Below, in pieces: positions 47,801 to 57,009 of a DNA stretch of 64,000 nucleotides. The first letter of the stretch is position 1. Every line of letters begins with the position of its first letter. This stretch comes from Eutrigla gurnardus (lineage: Eukaryota; Chordata; Actinopteri; Perciformes; Triglidae). The DNA lies in assembly GCA_963514095.1 (NCBI GenBank), contig OY741280.1:10483947-10547946 (forward strand). The letters are read 5' to 3'. A model generated the notes under the pieces. It was not told the origin of the DNA and ran no database searches. It saw only the letters and a list, made by a program, of their open reading frames with translations. Made by a program: the position numbers and the translations under genes.

Positions 47801-48757
47801 AATGGCTGCACAGCACGGCGTCCGGTTTTTGAAGTCACTGTCCCCAAGCGCACATGCAATTTTTACACACACACACACACACACACAAGCATGCACAGAC
47901 ACACACATATATCGACCTTTACCCTGCCTCTTGACTTTGATCCCCCCCATCCCTTTGTATTTCTTACGAGTTGTCAGAAAAGAGCCAGTGAATCGAGTGG
48001 CAGAGATCAAAGGCCAGACCTTCTAATAGGCCAGGATGGAGAGGAGGCGGATGACTGAGTGTTTATGAGTGCGTGTGTGCATACATCTGTCTACGTGTGT
48101 GTTTGAATCACATCCAGTACAGTCAGAATTGGGCTTATTGTCTGAACGTGAATTAATGTTCATGCATCTGTGTGTCCATCGTGTGTTGTGTTTTTACTCG
48201 CCCAAGGTCTTTTCTCCAAATGTTACGACATGAAGCGTCCACATAGGCGCGCACGCACACACATCTCCATTCCTCTCCGCTTTGAAGTGCGGCCCGACGG
48301 GGTCAAGTGACAGGTTTTTAATCATCGTTGACCCCCACATGCCATAGAGCTGATATGCTGGACCCGCCTTGACCCCCAACATAACCCACCCCCCACCCCC
48401 CCATCATTCCATCTGATACACCCAGTGACTGGCAAAGGGTGTCACACACAAGTGGCCGTGTTTCGTGACAGCGTGGACAACGTTTCAGAAGTCAAGGGAA
48501 GAAAGAGACTGGAGGATAAAGAGCTGCAAGTTTTGTCTTTGCAGTAATTGGGAGCAAAAGTGCTACATAAAGTGAATTCATGCAGGAGGAGCCTCAATTA
48601 AGAATCACTAAAATTATAAGAGCTGGTCCATTTTCATACTCATATCATCTGTTCTTTGTACCTTCTTTGTTTTCCCTGTTGTCATCTTCATCCTGCTGCT
48701 CCGAATCAGGGCCCGGCTTCGCCTCCATCATCTCCTCATCTTCCTCTTCCTCCTCTA
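21576..48757 (-). CDS. dync1i1: dync1i1 (cytoplasmic dynein 1 intermediate chain 1), C-terminal 469 codons in eleven exons; 5' part lies outside the window
   Basis: Non-catalytic subunit that links dynein heavy chains to light chains and dynactin in retrograde microtubule transport. Exons in order of translation: 48757-48662, 46983-46812, 45074-44975, 44759-44634, 34081-33935, 32744-32631, 32471-32338, 32090-31946, 27945-27805, 25443-25318, 21686-21576. All are GT-AG with matching phases and no internal stop. The product covers the acidic segment, the roadblock light-chain-binding region and the full WD40 propeller, equivalent to about residues 177-645 of the human protein. IC1 rather than IC2 is indicated by TIEGASALNRVRW, GKEVAVGDSEG and a tail RADGEEEGPMELAS (human IC1 RADSEEEGTVELSA), and by the citrin neighbour. 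The dynactin-binding coiled coil and the DYNLT/DYNLL sites lie upstream of the window. Confidence 0.96.
22505..22529. repeat. (TA)n microsatellite
   Basis: About twelve TA units. Confidence 0.9.
24020..24720. repeat. AT-rich minisatellite, unit about 35-41 bp
   Basis: Ten or so diverged copies of a unit with core AGTCATAGTATAGTATGTCG followed by an A-run and a variable spacer. Cores are clear near 24350, 24389, 24427, 24468, 24506, 24541, 24578, 24655 and 24691. Extra diverged copies lie at 25050-25120. Confidence 0.9.
24985..25120. repeat. Second, diverged copy of the minisatellite flank
   Basis: CCTGTCTTCAATCACACTGAG with GTCCTGTCATAGTACAGTG and a TCAATAAAGTGAT sequence parallels 24220-24290 (ATGTCTTCTATCACTCTGAG, GTCCTGTTATGCTACAGTG, TCAAAAAAGTGAT). 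This is a dispersed or locally duplicated composite repeat. Confidence 0.65.
25318..25443 (-). CDS. dync1i1: dync1i1 exon (human exon 16 equivalent)
   Basis: 42 codons: VPTASVTIEGASALNRVRW, SSGGKEVAVGDSEGRVWIYD, TGE. This is the last WD40 blade, matching human IC1 (VAIEGASALNRVRW, GKEVAVGDSEGRIWVYD) and not IC2 (ISVEGNPALNRVRW). Phase 0/0; acceptor caccag, donor GAG|gtacac. Confidence 0.96.
25600..25790. mobile_element. Probable teleost dispersed repeat (non-coding)
   Basis: Contains CAGTGACTTTGACCTTTGAC, GAGATATCGCGTTCATG, GGACAACCTGGAA and ATATCGCCTCC in the order I recall from a repeat common in fish introns (gagatatcgcgttcac...ggacaacc...gcctcc). Class not determined. Confidence 0.55.
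27786..27804 (-). repeat. (GT)n run forming the exon 15 donor site
   Basis: On the - strand the donor GT is the first unit of about nine consecutive GT units. Confidence 0.9.
27805..27945 (-). CDS. dync1i1: dync1i1 exon (human exon 15 equivalent)
   Basis: 47 codons: HNKPLYSFEDNADYVYDV, MWSPVHPAIFAAVDGMG, RLDLWNLNNDTE. This is a WD40 blade nearly identical to human IC1. Acceptor tttcag. The donor is GAG followed directly by a gtgtgt run. The equivalent mammalian exon is a reported Dlx5/6 limb enhancer. Confidence 0.96.
29054..29146. repeat. (CA)n microsatellite
   Basis: Uninterrupted CA run of about 93 bp. Confidence 0.97.
29623..29646. repeat. (AT)12 microsatellite
   Basis: About 24 bp of alternating AT. 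Confidence 0.9.
29771..29828. repeat. 20-bp AT-rich tandem repeat, about three copies
   Basis: Unit GTATATGTATATATAAGTAT at 29771, 29791 and 29811 (last copy partial). Confidence 0.85.
30773..30891. repeat. (GT)n microsatellite with CG interruptions
   Basis: About 119 bp of GT with three CG-type interruptions near the right end. Confidence 0.97.
31016..31045. repeat. (CA)n microsatellite
   Basis: CA run of about 30 bp, with a shorter CA run at 30992-31006. Confidence 0.92.
31946..32090 (-). CDS. dync1i1: dync1i1 exon (human exon 14 equivalent)
   Basis: Encodes (S)KAGICEMFEGHQGPVTGI, SCHSAVGTVDFSHLFITSS, FDWTVKLWSTK, a WD40 blade with the FDWTVKLW strand. It starts with the last base of a split Ser codon. 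Acceptor tctgcag, donor AAG|gtatgg. Short GT and AT runs lie just inside the downstream intron. Confidence 0.96.
32091..32337 (-). other. dync1i1: dync1i1 intron 13
   Basis: 247-bp intron; nothing else seen. Confidence 0.85.
32338..32471 (-). CDS. dync1i1: dync1i1 exon (human exon 13 equivalent)
   Basis: Encodes ETMELVYNKSKPVAVTGMAF, PTGDVNNYVVGSEEGTVYT, ASRHG-S. It is 134 bp, so skipping would shift the frame. The acceptor (ctgtag) is preceded directly by a 58-bp TG array on the - strand. Donor GGAAG|gtgggt. Confidence 0.96.
32478..32535. repeat. (CA)29 microsatellite at the 3' splice site of exon 13
   Basis: Read on the dync1i1 strand it is (TG)29, ending 6 bp before the exon. It fills about a third of the 159-bp intron 12 (32472-32630). 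Confidence 0.97.
32631..32744 (-). CDS. dync1i1: dync1i1 exon (human exon 12 equivalent)
   Basis: 38 codons: HPVYSVNVVGTQNANNLI, TVSTDGRMCSWSLDMLSQPQ. It follows human IC1 (LITVSTDGKMCSWSLDMLS) rather than IC2 (LISISTDGKICSWSLDMLS). Acceptor ccgtag, donor CAG|gtacac. Confidence 0.96.
32745..33934 (-). other. dync1i1: dync1i1 intron 11
   Basis: 1.2 kb intron with a (GT)29 array at 33322-33379. No gene recognised. Confidence 0.8.
33322..33379. repeat. (GT)29 microsatellite
   Basis: Uninterrupted GT run of 58 bp. Confidence 0.97.
33935..34081 (-). CDS. dync1i1: dync1i1 exon (human exon 11 equivalent)
   Basis: 49 codons: SPVVSVGFARFHPNLVVGG, TYSGQIVLWDNRSHRRTPVQ, RTPLSAAAHT. This is a WD40 blade; NRSHRRTP is IC1-type (IC2: NRSNKRTP). 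Acceptor cctcag, donor ACT|gtaag. Confidence 0.96.
36500..36611. mobile_element. Dispersed non-autonomous repeat, copy 1
   Basis: Contains TCTTTATGCTAAGCTAAGC and CCCCAAAATGTCAAAGTG then TTCTTTAAA. Shares its order of motifs with the copies at 38090-38262 and 39900-40090. I recall this as a very common teleost intron repeat; its class is unknown to me. Confidence 0.65.
38090..38262. mobile_element. Dispersed non-autonomous repeat, copy 2
   Basis: Includes GAGCTTTAGAGGCGCCGTTA, AGCCTGTTGCTGGCTGTAGC and AAAATGTCAAACTGTTCCTT ending in TAAA; same orientation as copy 1. Confidence 0.65.
39900..40090. mobile_element. Dispersed non-autonomous repeat, copy 3 (diverged)
   Basis: Contains GTTTCCAGGCCTTATGCAAA, GCTAACCAACTGTAGCC and ATTCTCTGCAAAGAAAAG in the same order as the family, but more decayed. 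Confidence 0.5.
41640..42100. mobile_element. Probable dispersed repeat (non-coding)
   Basis: GGGGGTGCTGTGGAGCCGAT, TTTCCACGCCCAAGGTC, ACATGTGTGCAAAGTTTC, AACTTCCTGTTTCA, TTGGCGCTACGATGGTGA and CAAGTTTCATTATGGTTGGC occur in an order I recall from a repeat common in fish introns. It has no open frame of note. Confidence 0.5.
44634..44759 (-). CDS. dync1i1: dync1i1 exon (human exon 10 equivalent)
   Basis: 42 codons: YPELLVASYNNNEDAPHEP, DGVALVWNMKFKKATPEYIF, HCQ. First part of the propeller, almost invariant in the family. The acceptor is the end of a long CT repeat (on -). Donor CAG|gtacct. Confidence 0.96.
44760..44839. repeat. (GA)39 microsatellite serving as polypyrimidine tract of exon 10
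   Basis: On the dync1i1 strand this is (CT)39 ending directly in cag|exon. It occupies more than a third of the 215-bp intron 9 (44760-44974). Confidence 0.97.
44975..45074 (-). CDS. dync1i1: dync1i1 exon (human exon 9 equivalent)
   Basis: Encodes (G)ELGSGSSLSFSRLFYDE, HWSKHRVITCLDWSPQ. HWSKHRV-TC-DWS is the entry to the WD40 domain. It starts with one base of a split Gly codon. Acceptor tttttcag, donor CAG|gtgagg. Confidence 0.95.
45075..46811 (-). other. dync1i1: dync1i1 intron 8
   Basis: 1.7 kb intron containing a hAT-like non-autonomous element (45673-46279). No gene recognised. Confidence 0.8.
45673..46279. mobile_element. Non-autonomous hAT-like transposon (MITE)
   Basis: Left end CAGTGTTGGGTGTTAACG and right end AGTAACTTGTCCAACACC form imperfect terminal inverted repeats of the CAGTGTTGG type. 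Flanks AGTGAAATG (45664-45672) and AGTGAAAATG (46280-46289) look like a target-site duplication differing by one base. About 607 bp with no transposase frame. Confidence 0.7.
46812..46983 (-). CDS. dync1i1: dync1i1 exon (human exon 8 equivalent)
   Basis: Encodes (G)SFPVLRELTEEERQQI, LHSSEFQSFFDCSIRVMER, ALAEDGNIFFDYSGRDLED, KE-G. RELTEEE-QQILHS-EF and RALAED match human IC1. Binding of the roadblock (DYNLRB) light chain is reported for this region of intermediate chains. DYSGRDLEDKEG matches human IC2 more closely than IC1. Acceptor ccaccag, donor GAGGG|gtgagc. Confidence 0.94.
46984..48661 (-). other. dync1i1: dync1i1 intron 7
   Basis: 1.7 kb intron with a short CA run at 47866-47887. The 170-residue open frame here (47498-48010, -) contains a CA-repeat peptide and no family motif. 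No gene recognised. Confidence 0.8.
48662..48757 (-). CDS. dync1i1: dync1i1 exon (human exon 7 equivalent), acidic linker
   Basis: Encodes (x)EEEEEDEEMMEAKPGPDS, EQQDEDDNRENKE-G. Human IC1 reads EEDEEDEEMVESKVGQDSE here. Acidic and presumably disordered linker upstream of the roadblock-binding region. Acceptor ctttcag lies behind a CT repeat; donor GAAG|gtacaa. This is the most 5' exon I can find. Confidence 0.9.
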
Positions 48758-48773
48758 CTGAAAGAAAAAAGAA

Positions 48774-48799
48774 GAGAGAGAGAGAGAGAGAGAGAGAGC
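48774..48799. repeat. (GA)n microsatellite near the exon 7 acceptor
   Basis: About 26 bp of GA; a CT tract on the dync1i1 strand within 45 bp of the splice acceptor. Confidence 0.9.
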
Positions 48800-49157
48800 A
48801 CTCATGTTAATCAACAGCTGTTCCAATTTTCCTCGACCTCCCGCTGTGTGCTGCCTTCCCCCCCTTCTTAGCGATATAATCATTCCCAGAGATGCACCGG
48901 TACACCTGACTAACTAACATTTGGTCCAAATGGGTTTAATTTACAAACACACGCACTCTTTTTTTTTCTTTTCTTTCCAGCAAACACAAAAATGTGAGGC
49001 ACGAATGCTGCAGAGTTTCTACTCCTGTTGCCGATGTATATTAAGTATGGTCTTGGGGAAACTAACTAAAACAGGAAACAAGCCCGTGCCGAAATCCGTG
49101 TTGGTAACTGTAGCATGTGTTCACATGGTTCACATGTGTGGACATTGTGCACTCAAA

Positions 49158-49158
<1 letters not shown>

Positions 49159-49240
<82 letters not shown>
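49159..49240. repeat. (CA)41 microsatellite
   Basis: Uninterrupted CA run. Confidence 0.97.
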
Positions 49241-49245
<5 letters not shown>

Positions 49246-49404
49246 TGACAGCAGGAAATGTCAGTTGTGTGAGCTCTCCTCTCCTTCTCTCACCTTTGAC
49301 CCCAAGCAAAAAGATCCAATGATGTGTGTGCGTAAAAGGGGATTCCCTCTGCATTCCCTCCAATCAGGCTGTGCAATTACACTTGCCTCTCCAGGATTTA
49401 TTGT

Positions 49405-49406
<2 letters not shown>

Positions 49407-49441
<35 letters not shown>
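49407..49441. repeat. (GT)n microsatellite
   Basis: GT run of about 35 bp. Confidence 0.95.
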
Positions 49442-49442
<1 letters not shown>

Positions 49443-52410
49443 AGGTGGAGTTCAAGTTTGAAGGGTTACTGTCAACATAGGCACCTGCTTGTCAGCTACC
49501 GCACCCCCCCAAACAAGCCCCCACTCCCCTCAGGGTATGTGTTGGTAACCCTCGCCAACCTCTCCTCCTCTTTTCTGCCGCTCCCTCCCTCCAGAAACAG
49601 ATGCTGAGAGTTGGGGGGGGGCCTCTCAGAAGACCTCTTAACACCCTGACACCGTGACCAGACACCTGTGGTCCGCCAACACACACGCTACACACATACA
49701 ATCTGTCTTTCTCTCTCTCTCAAAAGCACACACCCAGGGCCCTCGCCTGCAGTGCCAGGGGTGGCGAGGGGTTAACTGGCGCGGGGTCAAGCTGACAACA
49801 GTCGCTCAGTCCGGTGGGAGGAAGTGACTCTATCACACACTCTCAGACGTGTCATGTCTCTCTCTCTGTCTCTCACACACATACACACACACGTCGGGGT
49901 GTGTTTAACTCGGCTGGAGCATGGCCCGGGGCACTGCTAAAAACACTTGCTCCAGTGCTGCTCTTGCACCGGATGAACTGTCCATTCATCACTCCAACGC
50001 GCATTAACTCACTGGTGCTGCTTTTTTTTTTTAAAAGGTAGAATGATTAGAATTGGTGGAGCACTTTCAGCAATTTCATTATGATGATTGCAATCATTCC
50101 TGGCCTTATTTGATTCATAATGTTAGCCTTCCCGTTGCATGCTCCTCTCACCCTCTCTTCATATTTTCTTTTCTTTTTTGTCTCACAAGTGAAAGTTTTT
50201 GATATATGACTTTCATTTTCATCCTGTGTGTATATAATAAATGACTAAGCTAAATCAAACACATGGCGGTGAGGCTCAGTCCAAGTCGGTGGTTAGCAGT
50301 CAGCTGTAGTGATCCAAACACCAGTGACCCACCAGAGGAGAGACCGGAGAGGACCAGACAGGCAGACTGCCAGACTAGCTCCATGTCTGAGTTGCCAAAA
50401 CAGAACACGCAAACACAGACGCACAGGAATACCCTTCTGTCAGGTCCTTTTGTTTCTCCCTCCAAGTTTCAGCTTTAAATGCTTTATTTCTCCTCAAGGA
50501 ATGTGTTGTTTTTTTTCATCACGCACTGATCCGTTCTCATCACATTTCCTCTCTAACGGACCGCCGTCATTACTCCACAAAGGCTTCAGGATGTGAAACA
50601 GCAACCGGGGTCCTGCTGACCAGCATTTGCAAGACGCATTACAAACTCCTATTCTATTTTCTTGACCCTACATGACCGGTCCAGTGGTTGGAATGTGTGG
50701 TGATGGGGATGGGAGGAGCGTCAGTAGAGGAGAGAGACCACATTGAGGAGCGGTCAAACTGTCAGCCCCTGGGACCACAGGACTCTGAAGCAAGGCAGCG
50801 TGATTCATGGCCTATGGGTTACCTCACCAAGGGGAGACGGTCCAATTCCCGCATGAAGATACTGCTGATGTCGTTGCCAGCGGCCATGCATCAAGTTGTT
50901 CTGTCAGAGTCCCGCACCAAAAATATCCCGGCTATTTCCTTTGAATGGAAACTTTCGGAGATACATTTCTGTGTGTGTAAGCAAAGCAAAAGCTATATTG
51001 CGATAAATGATACTGGAAAGTACGACTCATGGGTTGGAAATGACAATATCAAACTTTATGTAAAGCGTACACGCGAGCGCACACAGAGGCACTACGGGGT
51101 TTCCTGTTGAGTTGCAAAGGAAGCAGGGAGGGGAAATCGAAAGAGACAATCTTCCACAGTTTGAGTGCGTCTGCCTGCTACCCTGTAAGTATCTGCACAC
51201 TTTCTTGTTTCCACCTCTTTCCAGTCACGGGTTGCCTGCTCTTTCCACCTGCCGTTTAATACCGCTCCTCACTGCAGGACAACAGGTTAACCGGTATCCT
51301 CCCCCTCGCCGCAGACGGGGGTCCACCTTGATGAAACTCTGCTTGGGGGCTCCCGTTTTGGCCGGCTACACACCCGGGGTAATGATATCCTCGGTAGCCC
51401 AGGGCCGCCGCATCTGGTTGCCTCCATCTTTCCCTGGCTGCTTACTCATGCTGACCGTGCCCAGACAATTCAGCACAGCCCAGCAGGTATGCAGACACAC
51501 AGATTCACAGCGCAGAGAGACACAAACACCAGTGAACACACACATGTGTAAAAGGTGTTTGTAAATGTCCACACACACACATGCACAAAAAGAGGCATGG
51601 CTCACATGTCCGAATTTGTGAAATAGTTTGGAAGCACAGAAATATTACTTGCTGTAAAAAAAATGACGGAAGCGTAAAATATACAGCTTACTATCACAGA
51701 AGGCAAAATATTCACATTATAGATGAATCCAGTGAATTGTTCTCATTTTTGTGAACAGAATTAAGTAATAATTAAGAGATGGCTGATTTTCTGTCCATCT
51801 AGAGCAATATAATCCTTAACAGTTGCACTGTAAAAATGACCGTAATGTAGTTTTGCCAGTAAAACTCTCATCTCTTAATCGTCCCAGACAGACAAGAAGG
51901 AGTTAGCTGTTAATTACAATGCAACTAGTAGTAAATCAAGGCTAATTAACACTTTATTATCATGTTTTCTTATTAACCTGCATTAGCATCATTATTGCTT
52001 TAATGAACCAACAGAAGAGTGAAATAGTTCAAGTAAGAGTCATCAGTTTGGGAAATAATGAAAACATAGTCTTAATTGAAGGCCGCTACACTGCTGAGAG
52101 GTTCATTAGCTTAAACATCTTTTATTGTGTCACAGTAGGCAGCTACTCTCCAGTATGTGGTATGAATTTTAAGGATACTTAAAGCACATTAAAGATGTCC
52201 GCACACTGTCCTCTGCTCCCCTCGGCGAATAAACGAAGCACAATGGCGTGGTGTGTCACGGCAATAAGTTGTTAGCATGCGTTCTGTTCGGGTAAGGATC
52301 AAAGTGTTCGCTAACCTTTTATTCTGAACCCAATCCACAGTAAGTGCTAGTGTGCTGAAATGTGTTAGCACATGCTTGGAGCCATTGGCATAGTTATCAA
52401 AGAGCTGCTT

Positions 52411-52411
<1 letters not shown>

Positions 52412-52500
<89 letters not shown>

Positions 52501-52501
52501 T
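52412..52501. repeat. (GT)40-(GA)n compound microsatellite
   Basis: GT run to 52492, then GAGAGAGAG. Confidence 0.97.
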
Positions 52502-52952
52502 GAGTTTGTGTAGAGGGAAGGATGACACCAAGCCCCAAGTTTGTCATGGACTACATTATGGGGGCAGCGCCGCAGACTTATTATAGCAGTATGGAGGTGA
52601 CTGATAAACTGAGTCAGGCACAATCACAAGTTGAAGGAACTCGTCATTTTTACAGATTTCTATTGTATTAATCACAAAGAAAGCGACACACTGATATGAT
52701 GGAGAGGAGGCGGCGGAAACAGGAAGAGGGACACAAAAGAGTAAATCCAGCAGGATTTTGGGGGATCCCACGCACTGGGAATAACCCTTCAACATTATAT
52801 ATGCATTCATATGGAGACACACACACACACACACACAGAGTTCGCAGGGGTTCTGGGAGGTTGGCTGTTGAGCCGACCACAACAAGCACTATGCGGAGGA
52901 GTAGGAGGAGGCCGACATGACTTGAAAGGCTCCTCTAATGTGGCCCTGGCAC

Positions 52953-52955
<3 letters not shown>

Positions 52956-52992
<37 letters not shown>
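52956..52992. repeat. (CA)n microsatellite
   Basis: CA run of about 37 bp; a shorter CA run lies at 52818-52838. Confidence 0.93.
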
Positions 52993-52994
<2 letters not shown>

Positions 52995-54487
52995 CTATGC
53001 ATTAACTTCACTGAGAACAACTCTTATTGTCAGAGACAGACACCACACGCACTGCATCCACCTCACCTCTGCATATATTACAGATGACCTGAGGCGTCTG
53101 AGGGGAATTTTCTCTCTTTAATTCGTCCCCACCTCCAGTAATATAATCCTTGTTATCCGAGTAGGAAAGAATGATTTATATAACCATGATCATTTTAATA
53201 AATGGATGGAATAATGATATAGGTCACAAACAAAACGACGCAATTCGAAGAGAAATCAAACGATGATGTGAAAGGCCTACGGGGACATTTGTACATCTTA
53301 TATAGGGTGATTCTGTAAATCTATAAAACAATATAATCTGCCATACTAAATGCATAAACCTGACTGTTCGCCTCACTGAGGATAAATATACCATTAGGTT
53401 ATGTAATCCCTATTATCCCATAGAGACTGAAGTTGCTTGTCACCACACTTATGATTCCTTTTTGTGAATACAGGGAAGATGTGTTATAGTATCCTGGTCA
53501 CGATGAGGATAAACTTCCCTGTTTCTTACAGGCTATGTTAATGTTTGAAACGTGTTTTTTTAATGATTTAGCCACGTCAATAAAGGCTTTTCAATATGTC
53601 CTTTCTCGTTGTTACTTCCTGAGATTTTAAAGTGCCTGGATTGCCTTCCTGTTATTGAGATGTGTCTTTTGATTTTGGACATTGAAGGAGAAACATGTTG
53701 TCAGCCATATGGAACAAGCTCATGGCCTTCGAATAAACACTGTCCTATCTTATTTTTCATGCTTCTAACAGTCAGACCAGCCATGATCTGTGTAAGTACC
53801 CACTCACAAGTGTCTGTGTGAACGGCCCGGCCAACCTAAGACAGATCGGTTTTGTTAATACTCAGCTGGACGAGCACAAAAATCACTTTCTGAACCAAAG
53901 AAAAACTCCCCAAAATTTTAGGGACCTCTGTTTGTCAGGTTGGACAGCAAATTGATGGGTCAGAGCCAGCCATGCAGTTAAGTTGAACAGATCATTTGCT
54001 GAGAGGTGAGAGGGCAAGAATCTCACTGATCCGTAGATGGCCAGAACGACAGGACAGACTGTAGAGGAACGTGGAGCAATATGACATGAACCGAGTCCAC
54101 AGTTGCAACTTCTTGCAAGTAAATTGAATTCCAGAGACACAAGACCACTTAAGCCTCCTGCTGTTGGATACTTTTCCCCCACACAGTGACCCATAATCTT
54201 ATTTAGATAGAAGACAATGTGAAAATGCATAAAATGTCAGGGACTGATAATCTGCAAAACACTTAAACCAGTTTGTTAATTGTATTCTTTTGTTGCCTTT
54301 CCATTTCTTTTGTATGAAAAGAAAATGCTTAAAATTCATCATGGCTCATCAAGTAATGATTACCACAGTAGGGGTAAAAGTATTTGCCGCATACACTCGC
54401 ATTAGCAGCAAGACGTGATGTAAAACTGGTGAGGCTAAAACCCGCAGGACGATTAATTCATCTCTTCACCACACTTCCTCAACTGAT

Positions 54488-54492
<5 letters not shown>

Positions 54493-54563
<71 letters not shown>
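54493..54563. repeat. (GT)35 microsatellite
   Basis: Uninterrupted GT run. Confidence 0.97.
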
Positions 54564-54569
<6 letters not shown>

Positions 54570-54762
54570 CAAGTCTATGTACACCCGAGTCTGCACCGTA
54601 TGCACACATGCATGCCCCAACATAATCAGCTCTCGTTAATGCAGCCCATTCAGGTCTTTGCGAGTTTGCGGCCAACTCTGCTGTGTGCTGCGGCCGCATT
54701 CGGAGTAGCTTCTCCGCATCTCCTTCTCTCTTTCAGCTCCCTCCCTTCTCTGCTGCACCCAT

Positions 54763-54784
54763 CCCCCCCCCCCCCCCCCCCCCC
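54763..54784. repeat. C22 homopolymer
   Basis: Run of 22 C inside a pyrimidine-rich stretch; its assembled length is unreliable. Confidence 0.9.
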
Positions 54785-55056
54785 TCTCTTTCTAGCAGTG
54801 CCACCCAGGCTTGGCCCCGACCCAGACCCACATCTTTAAACTGAGCCATCATGCCACGCCACGCCATGCTCTGAGCCCGGCCACAAGACCCTGATTAAAA
54901 CCCATGACTTCAAACTTTCCAAACTGTCAAACACCCAGTCAGAGAGAGAGAGAGAGTAACAGAAAAGAAAAAGTCTTACATAAAATCACCGCTGTGGCAT
55001 CGACTCACTTTTCAACGCGTCATCTGAGCTGGGATTTGTGTCACTCAGAAACAGGG

Positions 55057-55166
<110 letters not shown>

Positions 55167-56882
55167 CTCAGATGGTGATTGGAGGTCTGTGTTTGCCACT
55201 TGGATGACGATGGTGTTTCATTTTGTTTTAATGAGGGACGGACGGACAGATGGTACAAACTGTTTTATAGACCTGCTAAAGGTTAATGCTTGGGGTTGAA
55301 TCCTTCTGAATTGTACTCAAATAGACAAAAGTATTTACAACAATTTAGCAAACACTGTCAAATAAATCTACAAACCCATATCCTGAATCAAAGAAAGCAT
55401 TTATCTTCAATCTGATGGGTCAATCAAATTGGCTTTAAAAGGCATCAAATGTTTGGCATTGATTGCAAGGCTGTTAGTTTATGATACCATAATTTAATTC
55501 CAGCTGATACTCATTTCTGATAAATATCTCTTGACACTTTTGGTTGGTGAAACTTTGAGGGAGGCCTGGAGTATATGTGCCAAGAGTGCTCCCTGCTGTA
55601 GAGTTGCAGGATAGCATGCCACACACAAAACCAGCAGGGCTATCAAATTTCACTTCAATCAACTGTCGAGCTATAAACTGTGATAATGATGTGGAAATTT
55701 AAAGTTTGATTCAACGAGAAAAAAAAAAGTGAAAGCCTGTTAAATTTCACCACCAGGGTTGACTGAAGAACAATTGAAAACAAACGTATGCAGATTTATT
55801 TGGACTTGACAAATAATATTTGGGCTTTATAGGATTATTTGACAGCCTTTACTAAAATGTGCTATTTTTAAAACCAGGAGTACGAACACATGAAAAGGCA
55901 TAAATATACCAAACAAAGGGTTAACAAACATCAAACTGAAACAACTAAAGTGGAGCAGAGCCATAAGCTGCAGGCTAGCTGTGGCAGTGAACCGCTACCC
56001 TCTCAAATGGAAATCCCTGGAGAGTCGAAGGGATCTCGGAGAACAAGTGAGACCACCCAGGCAAAAGACGCACTGTTGTTTTACACATGTATAAAAACAT
56101 TTTTAAAGAAACGCTACAAGGAGGGGGGAGGGTGGGGCTCACATGTCAAAAAGTCAAGTTCAACGAAATGCAAGCGAAAAGAAGAAGAAAAAGAAAACAC
56201 TTGAAAAGAGGCAAAAAAAGGACACGTGAAATTGTATTCCTACTCATCAGATGGCAAATATTATTTTGGATGATGGCCATTTTGCCAAAGAGAGAGGGAG
56301 GGAGATGAAGAAGGGGTTCATGTACCTTATTATACGGTGGTCGTAAGGGGAAAATTGCAATCATCTGTGACTGCCTTTGAATACTTTACACACTGTGAAA
56401 GACATTATTTTTTTTCTCTAATATCAAGAGTTTGTCTGGGTTTCGACTGCCATGGCCATTTTGACAGAAGCCACTCGGGACCCTGCATCAATTTCAGGAG
56501 TGAAACGGGAGTGAAGGCAGCGCCCTTTTGAGGGCGATGAGGATAAAAGCCAAACTCCTGGTTGTTTTACGAGGGGAGGAAGTGAGAAGCGCTGGCCCAT
56601 TGTGTGTGTGTCTGCAAGGAAAGACGAGGGGAGATCGTGATAACAAAACCCAAGTACGAGTGTGTGAACATGCATGTACAGCACATTCACACTTGGTTTA
56701 AACTGTATATCTAGAAGCTGCTACCTCCAGGCAATAACTCATCCACGTGTCCAGGAGTCATCAAACATAAAAAGTACTTTCAGAGTAAAGTAAAGTAAAA
56801 CAACGGAGTACATTTTCTTCAGTGACCACTGGGTACACTCACTGTGGTTATTCTCTATTTTCTCTATTCTTGAATTTTGCCT

Positions 56883-57009
<127 letters not shown>

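Noticed and set aside
47498..48010. 170-residue open frame on -
   Set aside because: Contains a Cys-Val repeat peptide, shows no family motif, and lies between two verified dync1i1 exons.
51510..51560. RETQTPVNTH on the + strand, resembling KETQTPLATH of the missing upstream dync1i1 exon
   Set aside because: It lies on the wrong strand, has no supporting flanking residues, and comes from a CA-rich stretch. Coincidence.
50688..51564. Two consecutive + strand open frames (140 and 150 residues)
   Set aside because: No family motif. The first ends in TGA directly before the second in another frame. Only the GC-rich part is kept, as a weak finding.
53883..54230. 115-residue open frame on -
   Set aside because: No recognisable domain, no codon bias or splice structure, and no match to dynein intermediate chain N-terminal sequence.
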